Positions 35,282-43,981 of a DNA stretch of 64,000 nt are shown one piece after another. The stretch is from Janibacter sp. DB-40 (GTDB taxonomy: Bacteria; Actinomycetota; Actinomycetes; Actinomycetales; Dermatophilaceae). The notes below the pieces were generated by a model. The model was not told the origin of the DNA. It was given only the letters and a program-made list of their open reading frames with translations, and searched no databases. Numbering within the stretch: position 1 is the first letter of the stretch; every line of letters begins with the position of its first letter. The position numbers and the translations under genes were made by a program. The stretch spans positions 2,790,001 to 2,854,000 of the forward strand of contig NZ_CP120360.1 of the NCBI RefSeq assembly GCF_029510815.1, written 5' to 3'.

Positions 35282-35674
35282 TCAGTCGTCGTCGGGCTCG
35301 GGCAGGATCCAGCTGAGCACCATCGCGACGATCGTGACGATGAGGGCACCGAGGACGGCGTCCCACCAGAACTCCTCGATGACGAAGCTCAGGCCCAGCG
35401 GCTCGGAGATCCACTCCGTCAGCTGCAGCAGGAAGGCGTTGACCACGAAGGTGAACAGCCCGAGCGTCAGGACGATCAGCGGGAACGCGAGCAGCTTGGC
35501 GATGGGCTTGACGACCGCATTGACCACGCCGAAGATCAGCGCCACGAGGACGATGGTGGCGAACTTCGAGGCGAAGGTCGCCTCGCTCTCGGCGAGGACG
35601 ATGCCGTCGATGAGCCACGCCGCGACCCACAGGGCCACCGCGTTGACAGCCGTTCGGATGAGGAAATTGGTCAT
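35282..35674 (-). CDS. Phage holin 4_2 / YvlD-like small membrane protein
   Basis: A 130-residue protein with four hydrophobic helices (about 5-22, 38-62, 65-90 and 103-124) and the family motif FGVVNAVVKPIAKLL followed by PLIVLTLGLFTFVVNAFLL. The family is widespread on bacterial chromosomes, not phage-specific, and its role is unclear (envelope stress has been suggested for relatives). The acidic C-terminus is PEPDDD. It is transcribed away from the VWA gene; the 138 bp between them should carry both promoters, and GTTACC-CATA-GGTCAC there is a weak dyad. Confidence 0.82.
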   Translation of the reverse strand: MTNFLIRTAVNAVALWVAAWLIDGIVLAESEATFASKFATIVLVALIFGVVNAVVKPIAKLLAFPLIVLTLGLFTFVVNAFLLQLTEWISEPLGLSFVIEEFWWDAVLGALIVTIVAMVLSWILPEPDDD

Positions 35675-35812
35675 ACGGACAGCATGGCAGGTGACGGTCG
35701 GGGGTGAGGTCCGTTACCCATAGGTCACTACGGGCCCACACGAGCAGTCCGGTGCGCCATACTTGCGCGCGGCTGGTGACGACCCGTCGCCGGTGACGAA
35801 GGAGTGCCACAC

Positions 35813-37573
35813 ATGAGTGCCGAGGACCGACCCGGTCGGCGACGCGACCTCTGGGACGACGACGAGGACCTCACCTCGTCGAGTCCGGCTGCCCCCGAGC
35901 CAACCACGTCCGGGCGGCCGTCGCACGACGGAAGCACACCCGCGGCCCCCAGCCGCCGCAGCCTCCACCGCGGGCGGCGTCGCCGCCTCCCCTGGTGGGT
36001 GGTGCTGCTCGTGCTCGTCCTCGTCGCGCTGCTGTGCCTGGGCGGCGCGTGGTCCTTCCTGCGCGGCGACGGGTCCGCCTCCTCCTCGTGTGGCGCCCCG
36101 CTGGCCGTCTCCGCGGCGCCCGAGATCGCCGAGCCCCTCGAGGAGGCCCTGGACAAGGTCGAGGGTGAGTGCACCGACTACCGCGTCAGCGCCGTCTCCG
36201 CCTCCACGGCCACCGAGAACATCAACGAGGGCATGGCCCCCGACGTGTGGGTCCCGGACAGCTCGACGTGGATCGACGCGATCGACCAGGAGGCCACCCC
36301 CGGCCAGTGGCTCGAGGGCCAGTCCATCGCCTCCTCCCCGATCGTGCTGGCCGCCGGGTCCGAGGCCGAGGGCGCGCCGAGCGAGGCGGCGACGTGGACG
36401 CGGGTCATCGACGACGAGGGCGACCTGCTGATGGCCAACCCCGACATCGACACGGCCAGCCGCCTCGCCTTCCACGCCAGCCGCGTCGGCCAGCCCGGGC
36501 GGATCGGCCTAGAGACCGGTGAGCGACTGATCTTCCTGTCGCGCTTCGCCGCTCCCTCGGTCAACAAGCTCTTCGAGGACTACGCGAACGACCCGGAGAA
36601 GAACACCCCCTTCCCCGCGTCCGAGCAGGAGATCGCCACCTTCAACCAGGAGCACGACGACCTCCCGCCCCTGCGCGCAGTGCTGCCCGAGAAGGGCACG
36701 CTCTCGCTCGACTACCCGTGGATCACCAACCCGGAGCTGACGGGTGAGGCCCTCGAGGCCGCCGACAAGGCACGCACCGAGCTCGGGACCATCGACGTGC
36801 GCGAGTCCCTGACGAAGGCCGGGTTCCGTGACGCCAACGGCCAGGACGGCCCGACGATCGCAGGGCAGGAGGCCGCTCCGGTCGAGGAGCTCGATGCACC
36901 GGATCGCAACGAGCGGGTCGCGCTCGTCGAGCAGTGGGACATCATGCGCACGGACATGCGGATGCTCGCCGTCATCGATGCCTCCGGATCCATGGAGTGG
37001 TCCAGCACGACGCCGGGCATGAGCCGCTGGGACGTCACCCAGGGCTCGCTGCTCACGGGTGTCGACATGCTTCCCGCCGGCAGCGAGGTCGGGGCGTGGG
37101 TCTTCAGCTCCGACCGCAAGGGTGGCCACGACTACGAGCCGGTCGCCGACGTGGTCGCCCTCAACGAGGCGAAGGGGGGCGGCACCCACCGCGATCACCT
37201 GCGCTCCATCGTCGAGGACGGCGACAGGTACCTCGGTGGCGACACCGGGCTCTACGACTCGATCTGGGCGGCCCACCAGAGGATGGTCGAGGACTACGAC
37301 CCCGAGTTCGTCAACTCGCTCGTCGTCTTCACCGACGGGGAGAACGACGACCCCAACGGTGGGCTCTCCCTGACCCAGCTGCTGACCAAGCTCGACGACT
37401 CCTACGACGCGCAGCGCCCGGTCCGGGTCATCACGATCGGCATGGGTGAGGCCGACGCGTCCGCGCTGCAGAAGATCGCGGACGAGACCGGCGGCACCTC
37501 CTACATCGCAGAGACCCCGGAGGACATCGAGCGGGTCTTCGTCGAGGCGCTGCTCGCCCGCGGCTCGGGCTGA
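35813..37573 (+). CDS. Membrane-anchored substrate-binding / von Willebrand A domain protein
   Basis: A 586-residue protein: a charged, Pro/Ser-rich cytoplasmic N-terminus, one transmembrane helix (about 61-82), an extracellular region resembling a type 2 periplasmic solute-binding domain (about 95-330: EIAEPLEEALDKVEGECTD, APDVWVPDSSTW), and a C-terminal VWA domain (about 380-580). The MIDAS is DASGSM at about 387-392, with TDGEND near 506. It should bind a metal and a protein or ligand at the cell surface. ATG at 35813 follows GAAGGAG; GTG 35804 is in frame. No partner gene is adjacent. Two dispersed repeats follow. Confidence 0.8.
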   Translation: MSAEDRPGRRRDLWDDDEDLTSSSPAAPEPTTSGRPSHDGSTPAAPSRRSLHRGRRRRLPWWVVLLVLVLVALLCLGGAWSFLRGDGSASSSCGAPLAVSAAPEIAEPLEEALDKVEGECTDYRVSAVSASTATENINEGMAPDVWVPDSSTWIDAIDQEATPGQWLEGQSIASSPIVLAAGSEAEGAPSEAATWTRVIDDEGDLLMANPDIDTASRLAFHASRVGQPGRIGLETGERLIFLSRFAAPSVNKLFEDYANDPEKNTPFPASEQEIATFNQEHDDLPPLRAVLPEKGTLSLDYPWITNPELTGEALEAADKARTELGTIDVRESLTKAGFRDANGQDGPTIAGQEAAPVEELDAPDRNERVALVEQWDIMRTDMRMLAVIDASGSMEWSSTTPGMSRWDVTQGSLLTGVDMLPAGSEVGAWVFSSDRKGGHDYEPVADVVALNEAKGGGTHRDHLRSIVEDGDRYLGGDTGLYDSIWAAHQRMVEDYDPEFVNSLVVFTDGENDDPNGGLSLTQLLTKLDDSYDAQRPVRVITIGMGEADASALQKIADETGGTSYIAETPEDIERVFVEALLARGSG

Positions 37574-37622
37574 CCCTCGCTGATCGTGGTGCGACGACGG
37601 ACACGAGACCACCGCACCGTGG

Positions 37623-37733
37623 TTTCGAGGCTCCCTCGCTGCGCGAACTCACACCTCAACCACCGGGGGCGCGAGGGAGCGGTCGAAGGGGGTTCAAGGC
37701 TCGCTCGCTGCGCGAACTCACACCTCAACCACC
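37623..37733 (+). repeat. Two copies of the GCGAACTCACACCTC repeat
   Basis: Copies at 37623-37664 and 37692-37733 agree over 42 bp from TTCGAGGCTC or TTCAAGGCTC to CTCAACCACC, differing at a few positions. They lie between the VWA gene and the MFS gene, in the same orientation, separated by a CGAAGGGGG-containing spacer. A third, shorter copy is at 3337-3364. Confidence 0.75.
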
Positions 37734-37774
37734 AGTGTGGTCAGGACGCGAAGGGGGGCGGCTAGGGTGACGCG

Positions 37775-39049
37775 GTGCGTCGCCTGAGGGCCCTGCTGGC
37801 CGACACCCGCCCCCTGCGGGTCCCGGCGTACCGCAGGCTCTTCACCGCGCAGATCGTCACCGTGATCGGCGCCCAGCTGACGGTCGTCACAGTGCCGGCG
37901 CAGATCTACTCGATGACCGGGTCGAGCGCCTACGTCGGCCTGACGGGCGTCTTCGGCCTCGTGCCCCTCGTGATCTTCGGCCTCTACGGCGGCTCGCTCG
38001 CCGACCACGTCGACCGGCGGCGGCTGCTCACCTTCACCACGTGGGGCCTGATCGTCACCTCGTTCGTCTTCTTCCTCCAGGCCGCCCTGGGCAACACCAA
38101 CGTCTGGCTGCTGCTGACGATCTTCTCGATCCAGCAGGCCTGCTTCGGCATCAACCAACCCACGCGCTCGGCCGTGCTGCCGCGGATCGTCCCGCACGAG
38201 ATGCTCCCGGCGGCCAATGCCCTGAACATGACCGTCTTCACCGGCGGCGCCATCGCCGGACCCCTCGTGGGCGGAGCGCTCATCCCGGTCCTCGGCTTCT
38301 CGTGGCTCTACCTCGTCGACACCCTCTTCCTCTTCGCCACCCTCTGGGCGGTGATCTCCCTCCCTTCGCTCCCGGTCGAGGTGGTGGCCGGCTCCTCCCC
38401 CGGCCTGCGCTCGGTCATCGACGGCTTCCGCTACCTCGCGACCCAGCCGGTGCTGCTCATGTCCTTCGTCATCGACCTCATCGCGATGGTCTTCGGCATG
38501 CCGCGTGCGCTCATCCCGGAGATGGCCGACATCGACTTCGGTGGGCCGGCCGAGGGCGGGCTCGCCTTCGCGGTCCTCTTCGCCGCGATGCCGGCCGGGG
38601 CCTTCCTCGGCGGAGTCCTCTCGGGGTGGGTCTCGCGGGTGGAACGGCACGGGCTGGCGGTCGTCGTCGCCGTCCTCGTCTGGGGTGGGGCGATGGTCGG
38701 GTTCGGCGTGGCGGTGGCCCTCGCTGACGGTCGCGCCGGCGGCTGGCTGGCCCTGGCCGTCGTGCTCTTCGCGGCCGGCGGTGCGGCCGACGTCGCGTCC
38801 GCGGCCTTCCGCTCGACGATGCTGCAGAGATCGGCGACGGATACGATGCGCGGGCGGCTGCAGGGCGTCTTCATCGTGGTCGTGGCCGGCGGCCCGCGAC
38901 TGGCCGACGTCCTCCACGGGCTCGTCGCGAGCAGCCTCGGCGCGGCTGCGACGACGATCCTCGGCGGCGCGCTCGTCATCGTCCTCACCCTGGCGGCGTC
39001 GGCGGCGGTGCCGGCCTTCGTGCGCTACCGGGTCCCGCGTGCGGGATGA
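37775..39049 (+). CDS. MFS exporter, EntS/MFS_3-like
   Basis: A 424-residue transporter with 12 predicted helices. Family marks are FGLYGGSLADHVDRRRLL (loop 2-3), INQPTRSAVLPRIVPHEML (about residues 127-145; the ADP-exporter type ARxAxxPxLVP region) and TDTMRGRLQGVFIVVVAGG. Members export siderophores, macrolides and other small molecules. GTG at 37775 follows AGGGTGA. It stands alone, with repeat copies upstream and the BlaI gene downstream in the same direction. Substrate unknown. Confidence 0.82.
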   Translation: MRRLRALLADTRPLRVPAYRRLFTAQIVTVIGAQLTVVTVPAQIYSMTGSSAYVGLTGVFGLVPLVIFGLYGGSLADHVDRRRLLTFTTWGLIVTSFVFFLQAALGNTNVWLLLTIFSIQQACFGINQPTRSAVLPRIVPHEMLPAANALNMTVFTGGAIAGPLVGGALIPVLGFSWLYLVDTLFLFATLWAVISLPSLPVEVVAGSSPGLRSVIDGFRYLATQPVLLMSFVIDLIAMVFGMPRALIPEMADIDFGGPAEGGLAFAVLFAAMPAGAFLGGVLSGWVSRVERHGLAVVVAVLVWGGAMVGFGVAVALADGRAGGWLALAVVLFAAGGAADVASAAFRSTMLQRSATDTMRGRLQGVFIVVVAGGPRLADVLHGLVASSLGAAATTILGGALVIVLTLAASAAVPAFVRYRVPRAG

Positions 39050-39090
39050 GGACCCGCCGGGTGAAAACTCAGGAAGCACGCGTATCATCA

Positions 39091-39105
39091 ACTACATCGT
39101 GTCGT
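39091..39105. promoter_or_regulatory. Candidate BlaI operator
   Basis: ACTACA-TCG-TGTCGT is a near-perfect dyad (one mismatch) 59-73 bp upstream of the BlaI start. BlaI/MecI-type repressors bind dyads built on TACA/TGTA, and the left arm contains TACA. Autoregulation is the simplest reading. Confidence 0.5.
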
Positions 39106-39163
39106 ACACCCTGCCGCGGACAGACCACGTGGATGCGACCCGACGATCGGGAAGGAGCCGGAC

Positions 39164-39559
39164 ATGCCCAAGAACGCGATACTGGGTGACCTCGAGCAGG
39201 CGATCATGGACGTGCTGTGGACCGACGGCGGGGCGCTGACCGTGCGGGAGGTCCTCGACCGCCTCACGGCCCGCGACCTCGCGTACACGACCGTCATGAC
39301 CGTCCTCTCCCGCCTCGAGACCAAGGGCGTGACGACCCGCGAGCGCGATGGTCGCGCCTGGCGCTACCGCGCGGCGGCCACCCGCGAGTCGATGACCGCG
39401 CAGGCCATGCGCGGCCCGCTGGACGACCTGAGCGGCGAGGACCGGCAGGCCGCGATCCTGCACTTCCTCTCCGAGGCGAGCGCCGACGACCTGGACGCCG
39501 TGCGGGTCGCGATGGCCGAGGTGGAGGCGAAGGGGGATCGCCCGCGCCGCCGTCGCTGA
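39164..39559 (+). CDS. BlaI/MecI/CopY-family repressor
   Basis: A 131-residue winged-helix repressor: LGDLEQAIMDVLWTDGGALT, VREVLDRLTARDLAYTTVMT (recognition helix) and VLSRLETKGVTTRERDGRAW, then a dimerisation helix pair and a basic RRRR end. In this family a membrane M56 protease senses a signal and triggers cleavage of the repressor; the M56 gene follows 24 bp later. SD GGAAGGAG precedes the ATG. Actinobacterial relatives control envelope and respiratory genes as well as beta-lactamase. A dyad upstream is a likely autoregulatory site. Confidence 0.9.
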   Translation: MPKNAILGDLEQAIMDVLWTDGGALTVREVLDRLTARDLAYTTVMTVLSRLETKGVTTRERDGRAWRYRAAATRESMTAQAMRGPLDDLSGEDRQAAILHFLSEASADDLDAVRVAMAEVEAKGDRPRRRR

Positions 39560-39583
39560 GGCGGATGCGGCAAACTCGATGGG

Positions 39584-40429
39584 GTGATCGCCACCCTGTT
39601 GCTGCTCTGCGCAGCGGCACTCATCGCCGTCCCGCACGTGCTCGTGCGGACCGAGCGGCTGCGCCGCAGCCCGCGCGCGGCGCTCATCCTGTGGCAGGCG
39701 CTCTCGTTGTCCGCGGTGCTCTGCCTGCTCGGTGCGGGGCCGATCGCGTGGCTGCGGCCGCGACCACTGCCCCCGCTCCCGGGCGGCGTCGTGACCGCTC
39801 TGGCCACCATCGCCTCGCTCGGCGTGCTCATCCACCTGCTCGTGCGCGCCCACGACGTCGACTCCCGGATCCGGAGAGCGCGCGAGGAGCACCGGCAGCT
39901 CGTCGACCTCGTCGGGCGCCACGAGGGGGAGCACACCCGCGTCCTGCGGTCCGAGCAGGTGGCCGCCTACTGCGTCCCGGGAGCCCGCTCGCGGCTGGTC
40001 ATCACCGACGCGCTCACCGCCCTGCCCGCTGACCAGCTGGCCGCGGTCGTCGCCCACGAGGAGGCGCACCTGCGCGAGCGGCACGATCTGGTCCTCGAGT
40101 TCTTCACGGTGCTGCACACCGCGACGCCGCGGTTCCTGCGCACGGACGCCGCGCTGACGGAGGTGGCCCTGCTCATCGAGATCATCGCCGACCGGGCCGC
40201 ATGGCGGGAGGTCGGCGAGGTCTCCCTCGCGCGCGCGATCCTCTCCCTCGCCGAGGCTGCGGGAGAGGAGGTCCCCACGGGCATCTCCGCCGGGGCCGGC
40301 GCGGCGGCGACGAGGATCCGGCTGCTCTTGGGCGACGAGCCGGCGCCGTGGCAGACCCTCGCTCTCTACCTCTTCTGCGTCGCCGCGCCGGCCACCCCGC
40401 CGGTGCTGTCGGTGCTCGTGGCCGGGTGA
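39584..40429 (+). CDS. M56-family membrane metalloprotease (BlaR1-like sensor)
   Basis: A 281-residue membrane protein with helices near 1-18, 32-52 and 65-90, then the zinc motif HEEAHLRERHDL (HExxH at about residues 156-160) and further C-terminal hydrophobic segments. There is no extracellular penicillin-binding domain, so it is the short actinobacterial form and the signal is probably not a beta-lactam bound in the BlaR1 manner. It should cleave or trigger cleavage of the BlaI repressor encoded just upstream. Start GTG 39584. Confidence 0.87.
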   Translation: MIATLLLLCAAALIAVPHVLVRTERLRRSPRAALILWQALSLSAVLCLLGAGPIAWLRPRPLPPLPGGVVTALATIASLGVLIHLLVRAHDVDSRIRRAREEHRQLVDLVGRHEGEHTRVLRSEQVAAYCVPGARSRLVITDALTALPADQLAAVVAHEEAHLRERHDLVLEFFTVLHTATPRFLRTDAALTEVALLIEIIADRAAWREVGEVSLARAILSLAEAAGEEVPTGISAGAGAAATRIRLLLGDEPAPWQTLALYLFCVAAPATPPVLSVLVAG

Positions 40430-40527
40430 CCGCTGAGCACAACTGACCATGGCCCGTTCGGGGGCGCCGGTCATACAGTGATCGGCAGGCACCCACGGGG
40501 GGATGTCATGACCAGAGAGGATCCACC

Positions 40528-41256
40528 ATGCCCATTCACGGCACGCTGTTCCAGGAGTTCAAGGAGGAGTCGACCTCCGACCAGTTCTCGCTGCAGAACA
40601 AGAAGATGCTCAAGGTCCAGATGGGGCACGGCCCCGTCATGGCCAAGTCCGGCTCGATGGTCGCCTACCAGGGGGACGTCCGCTTTGCGAACAAGGGCTC
40701 CGGCGGCCTGGACAAGTTCATCAAGAAGGCCGTCACCGGCGAGGGCGTCGACATGATGACCTGCTCGGGGCAGGGCGAGCTCTTCCTCGCCGACTCCGCC
40801 AGCGAGATCCAGGTGATGTACCTCGAGAACGACATGATCTCGGTCAACGGCAACAACATCATGGCCTTCTCCGCGTCGATCGACTGGGACATCCACCGCA
40901 TCCAGGCCCGCGGTGCGGCGATGACCGGCGGTCTGTACAACGTCACCCTGCGGGGCACCGGCTACGTGGCGATCACGACGAAGGGGGACCCGGTCGCCCT
41001 CGACGTCTCCGGCGCCCCGACCTTCGCCGACGCGCAGGCGGTCGTGATGTGGACGGCCAACGTGCGGATGGACATCAAGGTCGACACGGGCGGCCTGAAG
41101 TCGATGATCCGCGGCGGCACCGGGGAGATGCTGCAGATGGCCTTCGGCGGCGAGGGCTACGTCCTCGTCCAGCCGGCGGAGTCGGTGGCCGACGGCGGGC
41201 ACCAGCAGTCCTCGGGGAGCAGGGGCTCCGGCCTGAGCGACTTCCTCGGCGGCTGA
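40528..41256 (+). CDS. AIM24-family protein
   Basis: A 242-residue beta-rich soluble protein. The core PVMAKSGSMVAYQGDVRF, the GEGVDMMTCSGQGELFLAD stretch and GTGYVAITTKGDPVALDVSG match the AIM24 (tryptophan-RNA-attenuator-like fold) family, common in actinobacteria and often multicopy. Its role is unknown; a mitochondrial relative helps membrane organisation. ATG at 40528 follows GAGAGGATCC. A Ser/Gly-rich tail precedes the C-terminal SDFLGG. It has its own strong terminator downstream. Confidence 0.87.
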   Translation: MPIHGTLFQEFKEESTSDQFSLQNKKMLKVQMGHGPVMAKSGSMVAYQGDVRFANKGSGGLDKFIKKAVTGEGVDMMTCSGQGELFLADSASEIQVMYLENDMISVNGNNIMAFSASIDWDIHRIQARGAAMTGGLYNVTLRGTGYVAITTKGDPVALDVSGAPTFADAQAVVMWTANVRMDIKVDTGGLKSMIRGGTGEMLQMAFGGEGYVLVQPAESVADGGHQQSSGSRGSGLSDFLGG

Positions 41257-41277
41257 CCAGCACCGACGAGGCCCCAC

Positions 41278-41319
41278 CGACCACGAACCCCGCTGCGCAC
41301 GCAGCGGGGTTCGTGGTCG
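41278..41319. terminator. Intrinsic terminator after the AIM24 gene
   Basis: Two exact 20-bp arms (starting CGACCACGAACCCCG and ending GGTTCGTGGTCG) enclose a 2-base loop. It lies 22 bp past the stop and just before the cyd promoter region. Confidence 0.85.
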
Positions 41320-41379
41320 TTGAGCGCGGTTCGCGGGCGGTGAGCGGCCCCACCGTGGCGTGGCCCCCGACCACCCACG

Positions 41380-41410
41380 TAGTATCTCTTACGCCTTGTC
41401 GTACTAAGAG
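41380..41410 (+). promoter_or_regulatory. cyd promoter with overlapping dyad
   Basis: TAGTAT at 41380-41385 is a plausible -10 box, with no good -35. Immediately downstream, CTCTTA (41386-41391) and TAAGAG (41405-41410) form an inverted repeat over the expected transcription start. Inside it is TGTCGTAC, the same octamer as the right half of the candidate BlaI site at 39100-39107. Confidence 0.45.
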
Positions 41411-41425
41411 CCGTAGGAGATGCCG

Positions 41426-42871
41426 ATGGACGTGCTCGAGCTTGCTCGGTGGCAGTTCGCGATCACCACCGTCTACCACTTCTTCTTCGTGCCGGTCACC
41501 ATCGGACTGTCCGCGATCGTCGCCTGGTACCACTCACGGTGGATCCGCACCCGCAACGAGGAGCACCTGCGGATGGCGAAGTTCCTCGGCAAACTCTTCA
41601 CGATCAACTTCGCCCTGGGACTGGTCACCGGCATCGTCCAGGAGTTCCAGTTCGGCATGAACTGGTCGACCTACAGCCGGTTCGTCGGCGACATCTTCGG
41701 CGCCCCGCTCGCCCTGGAGGCGCTGCTCGCCTTCTTCCTCGAGTCGACCTTCCTCGGCCTGTGGATCTTCGGCTGGGGCCGCATCCCCGAGCGACTGCAC
41801 GCGGCGACGATGTGGATCGTGCACATCGGCACGGTCCTGTCGGCCTACTTCATCCTCGCGGCGAACTCCTTCATGCAGAACCCCGTCGGCTACCGCATCA
41901 ACCCCGAGACCGGCCGCGCCGAGATGGCCGACTTCCTCGCGATGCTGACCAGCCCCGTGCAGCTCGCCGCCTTCCCCCACGTGATCACCGCCTGCTACAT
42001 GGTCGGCGGCGCCTTCGTCATGGCCGTCGGGGTGCACAAGCTCCGTACCGTGGGAGCAGATGCGAAGGGCGGCGCACTCGCCGATCGCAGGATGTACCGC
42101 CACGCGGCCCGGCTCGGCGCGGTCGTCACCCTCGTCGCCGGTCTCGGCGTCGTCATCAGCGGTGACGTGCAGGGCAAGGTCATGACCGAGGTGCAGCCGA
42201 TGAAGATGGCGGCCGCCGAGGCCCTGTACGAGACCCCTCCGGAGGGTGAGTGCGCCCCCTTCTCCGTGCTGACCGTCGCCGGCCTCGGCGGTGAGGACCC
42301 GACCCACGTCATCGAGATCCCCTGCCTGCTGTCCTACCTCGGCACCGGCAGCTGGGACGGCCAGGTGCAGGGCATGGTCGAGCTGGAGAACGAGTACCGC
42401 GCCTCCTTCGGCGACGGCGAGCTGACCCGGGCCGACACCTACATCCCCCCGATCGCGATGACCTACTGGAACTTCCGCCTGATGATGGGCGCCGGCTTCT
42501 TCGCCATGGCCGTCGGCGCGTGGGTGCTGTGGGCCACCCGCAAGGACCGGGTCCCGATGCAGCGCTGGGTGGGGCCGCTCATGGTCCTCGCGCCGATTGC
42601 GACCATCCTCGGCCACAGCTTCGGCTGGATCTTCACCGAGATCGGGCGCCAGCCGTGGGTCGTCTTCGGGGAGATGGCCACCCACACCGCGGTCTCCCCG
42701 TCCGTCGGGTCCACCGACGTGTGGATCTCGATGGGGGTCTTCACCCTGCTCTACGGGGCACTGGCCGTCGTCGAGGTCCGCCTCCTGCTCGAGTACATCC
42801 GCCGCGGCGCCGAGCCCTTCGAGGAACCCCGCCTCGTCACGGACGACGAGCCGCTCGCCTTCACCTACTGA
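41426..42871 (+). CDS. cydA: Cytochrome bd oxidase subunit I
   Basis: A 481-residue membrane protein, the short-Q-loop type usual in Gram-positives. Seen: RWQFAITTVYHFFFVPVTIG with the heme-ligand histidine (about residue 19), GIVQEFQFGMNWS, FFLESTFLGLWIFGWGR (conserved glutamate), and GRQPW at about 405 in the quinol-binding region. It binds hemes b558, b595 and d and oxidises quinol while reducing oxygen. The start is ATG 41426: AGGAG is 6 bases upstream, while the in-frame ATG at 41420 abuts AGGAG with no spacer. First gene of cydABDC. Confidence 0.95.
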   Translation: MDVLELARWQFAITTVYHFFFVPVTIGLSAIVAWYHSRWIRTRNEEHLRMAKFLGKLFTINFALGLVTGIVQEFQFGMNWSTYSRFVGDIFGAPLALEALLAFFLESTFLGLWIFGWGRIPERLHAATMWIVHIGTVLSAYFILAANSFMQNPVGYRINPETGRAEMADFLAMLTSPVQLAAFPHVITACYMVGGAFVMAVGVHKLRTVGADAKGGALADRRMYRHAARLGAVVTLVAGLGVVISGDVQGKVMTEVQPMKMAAAEALYETPPEGECAPFSVLTVAGLGGEDPTHVIEIPCLLSYLGTGSWDGQVQGMVELENEYRASFGDGELTRADTYIPPIAMTYWNFRLMMGAGFFAMAVGAWVLWATRKDRVPMQRWVGPLMVLAPIATILGHSFGWIFTEIGRQPWVVFGEMATHTAVSPSVGSTDVWISMGVFTLLYGALAVVEVRLLLEYIRRGAEPFEEPRLVTDDEPLAFTY

Positions 42872-42886
42872 TCCAGGAGTCTCGTC

Positions 42887-43981
42887 ATGGACCTCGTCCT
42901 CATCTGGTTCGTCCTCATCGCCGTCCTGTGGACCGGCTACCTCGTGCTCGAGGGTTTCGACTTCGGTGTCGGCATGCTCCTGCCCCTCCTCGGACGTGAC
43001 CGGGGCCCCGGGTCCGCACCCGCGGTCCCCGGCCAGCGGTCCACGAGCACCGAGGACCGCCGCCGCACCCTGCTGACCACGATCGGCCCCCACTGGGACG
43101 GCAACGAGGTCTGGCTGCTCACCGCGGGCGGGGCGACCTTCGCCGCCTTCCCGCACTGGTACGCGACGATGTTCTCGGGGATGTACCTGCCGCTGCTGCT
43201 CCTGCTCGTGACGCTCATCCTGCGCAACATGGGGCTGGAGTACCGGCACAAGCGCACCGATGCCACGTGGGTGCGCCGGTGGGACGTGGCAATCGTCGGT
43301 GGGTCGGTCATCGCCCCCTTCGTCGTCGGCGTGGCCCTGACCAACCTCGTCGTCGGCATGCCGATGAGCGAGCACTTCTCCGGTGAGACGGCGTACACCG
43401 AGTTCTCCGGGTCGGTCCTCGACCTCTTCACCCCGGTCACGCTGCTCGGGGGCCTCGCCCTGACCGCGCTCTGCCTGACCCACGGCGCCCACTTCGTCGC
43501 GCTGAAGACGCGCGGCCCGCTGCGGCAGGAGTCGCGCACCCTCGCCAGGGTCGCGGGGGCCGTGGCGGCCGCGCTCTCGCTCGTGCTGCTCCTCGCCCTC
43601 GGCGCCGACCGCGGCACCGTGGCCTCGTGGGTCGCCGCGGGCGTCGCCGTCGTCGCGCTCGTCGTGTCGATCGCGGCCAACACGAAGGGGGCCGAGCGCC
43701 TCGCCTTCGCCGGCACCTCCACGACGATCGCGATGGTCGTCGTCGGCTACTTCCTCATGCTCTCGCCCAATGCCATCAACGGTCGCGACGGCGGCCCGGC
43801 CCTCACGCTCGAGGCGGCGGCGAGCTCGTCGTTGACGCTGACGATCATGACCTGGGCGGCGGTGGTCTTCACGCCGATCATGCTCGGGTACACCGTCTGG
43901 AGCTACTGGATCTTCCGCCGGCGGTTGTCGGTCGACCACATGTCCCGCACGGACACCCGCACGGAGGAGATGGTGGGGTGA
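42887..43981 (+). CDS. cydB: Cytochrome bd oxidase subunit II
   Basis: A 364-residue polytopic protein starting MDLVLIWFVLIAVLWTG, with GYLVLEGFDFGVGMLLPLL (about residues 18-36) and IGPHWDGNEVWLLTAGG (about 65-81), the two conserved segments of CydB. It pairs with CydA to form the oxidase and contributes the oxygen-access and proton path. It follows cydA by 15 bp, and its TGA overlaps the GTG of cydD (GTGA). Standard length. Confidence 0.95.
   Translation: MDLVLIWFVLIAVLWTGYLVLEGFDFGVGMLLPLLGRDRGPGSAPAVPGQRSTSTEDRRRTLLTTIGPHWDGNEVWLLTAGGATFAAFPHWYATMFSGMYLPLLLLLVTLILRNMGLEYRHKRTDATWVRRWDVAIVGGSVIAPFVVGVALTNLVVGMPMSEHFSGETAYTEFSGSVLDLFTPVTLLGGLALTALCLTHGAHFVALKTRGPLRQESRTLARVAGAVAAALSLVLLLALGADRGTVASWVAAGVAVVALVVSIAANTKGAERLAFAGTSTTIAMVVVGYFLMLSPNAINGRDGGPALTLEAAASSSLTLTIMTWAAVVFTPIMLGYTVWSYWIFRRRLSVDHMSRTDTRTEEMVG

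Noticed and set aside
35282..35674. Prophage remnant (holin)
   Set aside because: The protein is of the chromosomal YvlD-like family and no other phage gene is near.
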